A stretch of 64,000 nt of DNA from Mycobacteroides franklinii (GTDB lineage: Bacteria; Actinomycetota; Actinomycetes; Mycobacteriales; Mycobacteriaceae). The DNA is taken from assembly GCF_002013895.1 (NCBI RefSeq), contig NZ_MAFQ01000006.1:1-64000 (forward strand), in the 5' to 3' direction. The stretch's first letter is position 1, and every line of letters begins with the position of its first letter. A model generated the notes under the pieces. The model saw only the letters and a list, made by a program, of their open reading frames with translations, did no database searches and had not been told where the DNA came from. The position numbers and the translations under genes were made by a program. Positions 58,858-64,000 of the stretch are shown here, one piece after another.

Positions 58858-59811
58858 GTGAAGATCAATGTGCCTATCACCGCCGCGGTGGTGGCCGCCG
58901 CGGCCGCCGCGGGACTGGCCCTCATGCCCACCGCCGGCGCCGACACCACACTCGGCCAGCAGGGTCGCTTGACCAACGGCGATGTCGTGCAGGCGTGGAC
59001 CATCAGCGACCTCAAGGTTAGCGCTGACCAGCTGCCGTACCAGCCCAAGGGCACGCTGTGGGAAGCCACCGCCACCGACGAAGCCGTTCAGGGCAGCGTC
59101 ATCCCGATCGTCGCCAACTTCAACGCCAAGGCCAAGGACGGCGAGACCTACCGCGTGCTGTACGGCGTCGCCACCGAGCAGGGCGTCAACCCGGGCACCC
59201 TCTCGCAAGGTGAGAAGACCACCGGCAAGATCTACTTCGACGTGACCGGCGCCAACCCGGAGACGGTGACCTACACCTCCGGCGACGAGGATCTGCTCAC
59301 CTGGAAGGCCGCTCCGGCCGCCGCTCCCGCGCAGCGGTCGGGTGGTTCCAGCCAGTCGCACGGCACCAACCCCGCGCCGGCCACCAGCACCGCACCCACC
59401 GCCACCCCGACGCCGGCCGCCGTTCCCGCCCGCAGCCAGGGCACCCCGCTGCCCGCAGGCAGCCAGGGCACCCCGGTGGACGAGCAGCAGCCCGCGACGA
59501 CTCCGACCCCGACGGTGGCACCGGTGACCGCGACCCCGACACCGGCCACCCCGGTACCGGGCGCCGAGGGTACGCCGCTGAACAACACCGCGGTGCCCGC
59601 TTCGCCGGCCCCCGCAACGCCCGCGCCCGCATCCCCGGCTCCCGCATCGCCGGCGCCGGGAGTTCCCGCTGTCGAGGGTGCCGCCCCGCAGACCGTCACC
59701 CCGCCGGTGGCGGCTGTACCCGGCGTGCCCGCCGTGCCCGCGTCCGACAGCATCCCGCACGGACAGCGCGCAGCAGGCAGCCAGGGAACTCCCGTTCCCA
59801 CCGAGGGCTAG
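58858..59811 (+). CDS. MPT63-like secreted protein with long Pro/Ala/Thr tail
   Basis: GTG 58858 after AAGGAG opens a 317-residue precursor. Signal peptide: residues 1-28 (ending TAGA-DTTLG). Residues 29-152 are an MPT63/DUF1942 immunoglobulin-like domain: QAWTISDLKVSADQLPYQPKGTLWEATATDEAVQGSVIPIVANFNAKAKDGETYRVLYG and TGKIYFDVTG...DLLTW. M. tuberculosis MPT63 (159 residues) ends there. Here a further 165 residues follow, rich in Pro, Ala and Thr, with four or five (S/E)QGTP-type repeats. The tail may span the wall or be O-mannosylated. A strong terminator follows. Confidence 0.85.
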   Translation: MKINVPITAAVVAAAAAAGLALMPTAGADTTLGQQGRLTNGDVVQAWTISDLKVSADQLPYQPKGTLWEATATDEAVQGSVIPIVANFNAKAKDGETYRVLYGVATEQGVNPGTLSQGEKTTGKIYFDVTGANPETVTYTSGDEDLLTWKAAPAAAPAQRSGGSSQSHGTNPAPATSTAPTATPTPAAVPARSQGTPLPAGSQGTPVDEQQPATTPTPTVAPVTATPTPATPVPGAEGTPLNNTAVPASPAPATPAPASPAPASPAPGVPAVEGAAPQTVTPPVAAVPGVPAVPASDSIPHGQRAAGSQGTPVPTEG

Positions 59812-59831
59812 ATAGTCGTTTTTCGGCATTG

Positions 59832-59867
59832 ACCGCCGGCCGCCTTGCGCGGCCGGCGGTTTTTGTT
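59832..59867 (+). terminator. Rho-independent terminator
   Basis: ACCGCCGGCCGC, loop CTTGC, GCGGCCGGCGGT: twelve perfect pairs, followed by TTTTGTT. It is the clearest intrinsic terminator in the window, just after the MPT63-like gene. Confidence 0.92.
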
Positions 59868-60771
59868 ATGAGTGCGACGACCACCAGGCGTACAGCTGGT
59901 CCAGAGTCGGACCGCTCGCACCCGAGCGCGTCTCGCTGAGTAGAAGTCGGTCCTCGTCGGTCCACGCGACCACCGGGTGGCCCTGGTTGGAGCCACAGAA
60001 CACCGTGCCGCTGACCTGATCAGGCGTGGCGTTGCGACGCCACGGTCCCGGCGACTGGATCCGGCCGGGGCACACCACCACCGCATTACGTTTCGTCAGG
60101 CGGCTCAATCCGGCGGCGAGCGCGGACTTGTCTTTGACCAGTGAGTAGCTCGCCTCTAGGGGGCCGTCCGGGTCTTCGCTTCGTCCGCATTTTATTTGCG
60201 CGACTGCCTCATTGGCGGGTTCAACGGCCTTGCACGCGGCGGCCGCGTATCCCGTCGGGAGCATGGAAAGCAAGCGGGTCTCCGCATCGGCGTCCCTGCT
60301 GGACACCGTGGTCGTCGGCGGGGCCGCTGTGGGCTCCGCGGGAGTGTCGTCTCCGCCCCGGCTCGCAAAGACTGCGACAACGCCGCCGACGACTACCACT
60401 GCGGCAAGTACAGCACCGCCAATCATCAACGGCCGCTTGCTTCTTTCGGGCTTGTCTTCCCACGATGAGAAGTCGACCGTGGGCGGCGACTTCACCGGCT
60501 GCGAGATCGGCGCGGCATCACCGAAGAGATCGTGGCTGGGCCACTGCATATACGGCGCGGACGGCGGTACCCCGTGGCTGCCCGCGTACAGATCGGGAGT
60601 TGCCTGCTGCTCAAGGAACGGAGGCTGGCCGAAGTCCTGCTCCGACGGAGCGAACGGACCGGGTTCGGACAACATGCCGGGAAGCGCATTGAGAACTGGT
60701 AGCGGCGCGGTATCCGCGGCGTCAGACGAGTCCTCGGACGCCGGCGAGCCCGCTCCGATATCCGGATCCAT
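59866..60771 (-). CDS. Membrane protein with extracellular domain, function unknown
   Basis: The 301-residue protein has an acidic Pro-rich cytoplasmic region (1-108), a basic KPERSKR stop, one helix (PLMIGGAVLAAVVVVGGVVAVFA), a Pro/Thr linker and an extracellular domain of about 145 residues with cysteines (YAAAACKAVEPAN, QIKCGRSED, VVVCPGR, TVFCGSNQG) that could form two disulfides. It ends QLYAWWSSHS. The layout recalls the sensor ends of mycobacterial Ser/Thr kinases, but no kinase is present. Convergent with the MPT63-like gene. Confidence 0.75.
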   Translation of the reverse strand: MDPDIGAGSPASEDSSDAADTAPLPVLNALPGMLSEPGPFAPSEQDFGQPPFLEQQATPDLYAGSHGVPPSAPYMQWPSHDLFGDAAPISQPVKSPPTVDFSSWEDKPERSKRPLMIGGAVLAAVVVVGGVVAVFASRGGDDTPAEPTAAPPTTTVSSRDADAETRLLSMLPTGYAAAACKAVEPANEAVAQIKCGRSEDPDGPLEASYSLVKDKSALAAGLSRLTKRNAVVVCPGRIQSPGPWRRNATPDQVSGTVFCGSNQGHPVVAWTDEDRLLLSETRSGASGPTLDQLYAWWSSHS

Positions 60772-60878
60772 CCACTACCCCCAATGTCTAGTCGTATCTC
60801 CCCGACCATGGTCAATGCACAAGATTACTTGGCCTGGTCGCCCACCGGCCAAAAGCACGCATAGTGACCGGCGTGCCG

Positions 60879-61481
60879 CTAACGGACCGCCGTGCTGGGC
60901 TCCGGGACCAGGGCCCGCGCGATGGGCAAGATGTACCGGCGAGCGTACTGCTCGGCATCTTCCCTGGTGGCGAGCTCTCGCCGCGGGCTAGGCGCAAGGA
61001 TCAGCGAATGTGTCAGGCGCACAAACACTTCGGCAACCCCGTACGAGTCATCAACAAGATCACCGGCGCTGCGACTCACGTGACCCGCCAGATACGTTGT
61101 CGCCATATCCAAGGCGGGGCCCGCTCCGGTCGTCATGATCGGTAGCACCGACTCTGGATCCGTCTCCACCGCGCGCTGCATCAGGGGATGCGTGTGCACA
61201 TACCAATAAATCCCGGTGAAGCCCGCCACGAGCTTGTCCTCGGGGCTGTCCAGCGCGGAGATTTCCCGGTCGATGGCAGAGAACATCGTCTGCGCCTCAC
61301 GCATGAGGACGGCGAGGACAAGTTCCGTCTTGTTGGACCAGCGGCGATACACCGTCATATGCGATACACCCGCGCGCCGTGCGATCTCGTCGACCGTCGC
61401 CCGACGAATACCGAAGCTGAGCATGGCCTGCAGCGCGGCATCGAGGATGCGCTCGCCGGTCGGATCCGGATCTGCAGACAC
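60879..61481 (-). CDS. TetR-family repressor
   Basis: The 200-residue protein has the DNA-binding segment GERILDAALQAMLSFGIRRATVDEIARRAGVSHMTVYRRWSNKTELV. The ligand domain is not recognisable. A GTG start follows GAGAGA. It is divergent from the MpaB-type gene, and a 9-base inverted repeat lies between, so it probably represses that gene. Confidence 0.9.
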   Translation of the reverse strand: MSADPDPTGERILDAALQAMLSFGIRRATVDEIARRAGVSHMTVYRRWSNKTELVLAVLMREAQTMFSAIDREISALDSPEDKLVAGFTGIYWYVHTHPLMQRAVETDPESVLPIMTTGAGPALDMATTYLAGHVSRSAGDLVDDSYGVAEVFVRLTHSLILAPSPRRELATREDAEQYARRYILPIARALVPEPSTAVR

Positions 61482-61523
61482 AGCTCAGTCTCTCACGCAG
61501 CGGTACTTCCCAACCCGATGTTG

Positions 61524-61556
61524 CAATGTTAGATTCAAGCTCAGTTCCTAACATTG
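61524..61556. promoter_or_regulatory. Inverted repeat between tetR and the MpaB gene
   Basis: CAATGTTAG (61524-61532) is inverted exactly as CTAACATTG (61548-61556), separated by 15 bases. It lies between the two divergent starts, 12 bases before the MpaB ATG. This is the likely TetR operator. Confidence 0.6.
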
Positions 61557-61568
61557 ACGGAGGATGCA

Positions 61569-62669
61569 ATGACGCATGTACTGCCGCTCGACACCGAACA
61601 CGACGGTGAACTGGATACAGATCCCCAGGAGGACGGCCTTGCCCTCCTACGCGTAGACGGGGCCCGCCCGCGCGTCATGGCCGAGTTCCGCAAGCACCTG
61701 GGCAGCCCCCTCGTCGGCGTCTTCGGCGGAGTGTTGTTCGACGAGGTGGCCTTGGTGCCGGTGGCCGCTTCCGTGGACCGGTCGGGGCGGTTTCGGGAGA
61801 ACTTCACTGACCGCGGCATCCGAAGCGCGCTAAGCGCGATATCAGTCTTCGCCGGCGACCGCGAGCAACGAGCCGACACCGCGCGGTGGCTCAAAGAGCA
61901 ACACCGCGCGGTGCGGGGTACCGGAGTCGGCGAATATGAGGGAATTCGTTACAGCGCATTGGATCCCGAGCTCTGGATATGGATCGCCGCCAGCGCCATC
62001 AACGCCACTATGGAGTCCTTTCCGCACTGCACGGGATACACCTTGACCCCGATCGAGAAGGAGGCCGCATATCAGTATCAGCGGTACCTGCTCAGTGACC
62101 TCGAATTGCCTAGCGCCAAAGGGAAATTCCCGCCGACATATTCCGCATTCGTCGACTACTACGACGACATGGTGGAAAACAGGTTGCAGTCCAATGGTTT
62201 TCTACGTGACCAGTTCGCCGGTTTGATGCGGCTGCCACTGCCCACACTGCTGCTGCCCGCCGCGGTTCGCCCGGCCCTGTTGCCCCTTTGGCTGGCGATT
62301 CGCCCGATCGCCGGCCGGGTGATTCAGGTCTGCTCAGCCAAGGCGATGCACCCGGAGATACGCGAGATGATCGGGTTCGAGCTCAAGCCCCGGCACCAGC
62401 TGGAGTTCGCGTTGTATACCCGGCTACTGCAGTTGGTATGGCGCGTCGCGCCGGAACGAATACTCGTAGAACCCATGCTGTATAACAACATTCGCCTCAC
62501 CGAGGCCCGCTCGGGGCTCGACGGCTCACGCACCGCGCAACGCAAGTACGACAAACTTGCCCGCTCGTTGACGCGACGCAACGAGCGCCTGGCCAACTTC
62601 TATCACGGCTATCGTCTCGACAGCTTTGCCGCTCCGGAGCGGCCCACCGGTACCTGCCCGTTTGGGTGA
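61569..62669 (+). CDS. MpaB/DUF2236 family oxygenase-like protein
   Basis: From ATG 61569, after CGGAGGATG, the product has 366 residues. The family (DUF2236, with latex-clearing protein and MpaB) binds heme b via His; PLVGVFGGVLFDEVALVPVAASVDRSGRF and WLKEQHRAVRG...YSALDPELWIWI are typical. Proposed roles are oxidative cleavage or peroxide chemistry on unknown substrates. Regulated probably by the divergent TetR. It may be cytoplasmic; no signal peptide is seen. Confidence 0.82.
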   Translation: MTHVLPLDTEHDGELDTDPQEDGLALLRVDGARPRVMAEFRKHLGSPLVGVFGGVLFDEVALVPVAASVDRSGRFRENFTDRGIRSALSAISVFAGDREQRADTARWLKEQHRAVRGTGVGEYEGIRYSALDPELWIWIAASAINATMESFPHCTGYTLTPIEKEAAYQYQRYLLSDLELPSAKGKFPPTYSAFVDYYDDMVENRLQSNGFLRDQFAGLMRLPLPTLLLPAAVRPALLPLWLAIRPIAGRVIQVCSAKAMHPEIREMIGFELKPRHQLEFALYTRLLQLVWRVAPERILVEPMLYNNIRLTEARSGLDGSRTAQRKYDKLARSLTRRNERLANFYHGYRLDSFAAPERPTGTCPFG

Positions 62670-62679
62670 TCGGGCACCA

Positions 62680-64000
62680 CTACCTACCCGCTGCCCGGAC
62701 GGCGGTCGCTGCGGGCGTGCTCAGCTCCGCCGTCAAGCCGGGCAATGGAATCCGTGGTGTCTGGGGCACACCAAGACGGCCTGCCAACCAGGGCAATGCG
62801 GCATCGAACGCCTGCGCGGCGAACGGCCAGTCATGTCGCCCGGGCTGCGACGAAACCGCGCAACGAATACCGTGTGCACTGGCCAGCCCACAGAGCGAAT
62901 TGGCCGCGACATCCTGCCCTTCGGGGTTCGCAAGACCGTCGTGCGGACTGTCGCTCACCGACCCGATCCCGGCGGCCGTCAGCAGCCGGTGCCCCCTGCC
63001 GCCGGGGATGTCGAACCATCCGGCGACCGAGCCGTACCGACCGTGGTGGCTGATCACCGTCGCCGGATCAAATCGCGACCACGCGTCTGCGTCACCACCG
63101 AACAAGGTGGCAATCGTGTGTGTTCGATCGCCGGTATTGGGGCTGGCATCTCCGGCAATGTCAACGAAGGCGCTGAAGGTCTCTGGGTGCACGACCGTCA
63201 AGTCCAGGGCGCAGGTACCTCCCATCGACCAGCCCGCGACACCCCAGTGGCTCCTGTCATCGCTCACCCGGAAGTTGGACACCATGTACGGCACAACATC
63301 TTTGACGAGATGATCAGCGGCATTCCCGCGTTTACCATTGACGCATTCGGTGTCATTATTGAATGCCCCTGTGGCATCGGCGAATACCAGTACCGGCGCG
63401 AACCCGTCGTGTTGTGCGGCGAAGTCGTCGGCGGCCTGTGCGGCATGACCGGCCCACACCCAGTCCGCCGGGGTGTTCAGTGCCGATCCGATCATCAACA
63501 CAGCGGGAAGCCGCGGCGCGGGGTTGCGGCCAAACCATGCGGGCGGCAGATACACCAGTTCGGTCCGGTGCCGGAAACCTGACGCATCGGCCGGAATCGC
63601 CACCGGCGTAATGACACCCGCGGGCGGCTGCACACCGGCGATCTGCATGGCCAGGATGGTGCCGCGATCGACCTGCCCAGGTACCGGAGCCTGCGTGAGC
63701 CGCGCCCAGGCCGAATGCGCCGTGGGCAGGTAACCGATCCACGCATTCATGGACAGTCCGGCACACACCACACACAGTGGCACCGCGACGACGTTCAACA
63801 CTCGCCGCCGCCATCGAGCGCTACGCCAGTCCACCAACGTCAGCCCGGCGGCCAGCCCGATACCCGCGATCCACAGCCACAACCAGGGCGGTGCCGGATC
63901 GCCCGCGACACCGAGCGAGTCCAGATACCAATACGCGGCGCATGTCAGTACCGCGCCGAGGGCCAGTCCAGGAAGGATGCGGATCCGCCGGCGCGGCCCA
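62680..64000 (-). CDS. Membrane-anchored alpha/beta-hydrolase esterase, N-terminus beyond window
   Basis: The reading frame stays open to the right edge, so the true start is outside; 440 codons are visible. The N-terminal part has several hydrophobic helices (LPGLALGAVLTCAAYWYLDS, then WLWLWIAGIGLAAGLTLV and VLNVVAVPLCVVCAGLSM). A D-loop PAVLMIG, the nucleophile Ser in WGVAGWSMGGTCALD, and an HDW near the end give an esterase-D/antigen 85-like hydrolase fold outside the membrane. Such genes are frequent in mycobacteria and probably act on lipids or acyl esters. Confidence 0.85.
   Translation of the reverse strand, partial: GPRRRIRILPGLALGAVLTCAAYWYLDSLGVAGDPAPPWLWLWIAGIGLAAGLTLVDWRSARWRRRVLNVVAVPLCVVCAGLSMNAWIGYLPTAHSAWARLTQAPVPGQVDRGTILAMQIAGVQPPAGVITPVAIPADASGFRHRTELVYLPPAWFGRNPAPRLPAVLMIGSALNTPADWVWAGHAAQAADDFAAQHDGFAPVLVFADATGAFNNDTECVNGKRGNAADHLVKDVVPYMVSNFRVSDDRSHWGVAGWSMGGTCALDLTVVHPETFSAFVDIAGDASPNTGDRTHTIATLFGGDADAWSRFDPATVISHHGRYGSVAGWFDIPGGRGHRLLTAAGIGSVSDSPHDGLANPEGQDVAANSLCGLASAHGIRCAVSSQPGRHDWPFAAQAFDAALPWLAGRLGVPQTPRIPLPGLTAELSTPAATAVRAAGR

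Noticed and set aside
58738..59829. Upstream extension of the minus-strand hypothetical gene (697-residue ORF)
   Set aside because: The added part is Gly/Arg-rich antisense of the MPT63-like gene; ATG 58737 starts the protein-like region.
1..64000. CRISPR array, insertion sequence, prophage or integron
   Set aside because: No regularly spaced repeats, transposase, integrase or phage gene was seen anywhere in the window.

Overview
This window is chromosomal DNA from a mycobacterium. The evidence is GC-rich coding sequence with many 4-base ATGA/GTGA gene overlaps, frequent GTG/TTG starts, several leaderless promoters (TANNNT 5-8 bases before the start codon), and a gene order that follows the Mycobacterium tuberculosis Rv0984-Rv0937c block: moaB2-pepD-mprB-mprA-rpmF, the Rv0976c-fadE13-accD2-accA2-fadE12-echA7 operon, purH-purN-perM-34 kDa antigen, sucCD, an M23 peptidase, uvrD1, chorismate mutase, pgi, an SDR/Fpg pair, ku/ligD and mntH. 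Between these conserved blocks lie genes absent from that order in M. tuberculosis, including cobF, which that species has lost. A rapidly growing non-tuberculous species, possibly of the abscessus/chelonae group, fits best. The species is inference.

Region 1 (1-5.3 kb) is an envelope-stress and housekeeping block on the minus strand. MprA/MprB control the HtrA-type protease PepD, a three-copy MprA-like box precedes mprA, and a small moaB-coupled protein carries a perfect CRP-like palindrome. Region 2 (5.3-13.9 kb) is a six-gene acyl-CoA carboxylase/dehydrogenase/hydratase operon resembling the Atu/Liu branched-chain and acyclic-terpene pathways. It is preceded by a perfect 16-bp operator and an 11-codon leader ORF. 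Region 3 (14.5-17.9 kb) is the most unusual part: an SbmA/BacA-like ABC transporter, a 25-residue peptide gene and a JmjC-type Fe(II) oxygenase in one operon. It looks like a small system that modifies a ribosomal peptide.

Region 4 (17.9-35.5 kb) holds purine synthesis, the divisome proteins PerM and Rv0954-like, two flavin/F420 oxidoreductases (one with a KstR box), succinyl-CoA synthetase, a LytM peptidase with a frameshifted dead copy beside it, UvrD1, and chorismate mutase behind what reads as a complete Phe/Tyr transcription attenuator. Region 5 (35.5-46.7 kb) is accessory. It has a Tat-exported MsrB, a cupin regulator with two operators controlling an aldolase/DapA-type pair, a CobW zinc GTPase whose start codon lies in a Zur-like box, a CGNR regulator facing a VOC/dehydrogenase pair, an isolated ctaD, and a KstR2-like box between two oxidoreductases.

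Region 6 (46.7-64 kb) contains an SDR, an Fpg-type glycosylase, cobF, a TetR facing an AurF-type diiron oxygenase, the Ku/LigD NHEJ pair, MntH, a tiny secreted protein, an OhrR-type MarR regulator, a 42-residue membrane protein under TetR-like operators, cyanase, an MPT63-like protein with a long Pro/Ala/Thr tail, a TetR/MpaB pair, and a membrane esterase cut by the window edge. A 22-bp interspersed repeat occurs four times, each near the 5' end of a gene. No tRNA, rRNA, insertion sequence, prophage or CRISPR array was seen.
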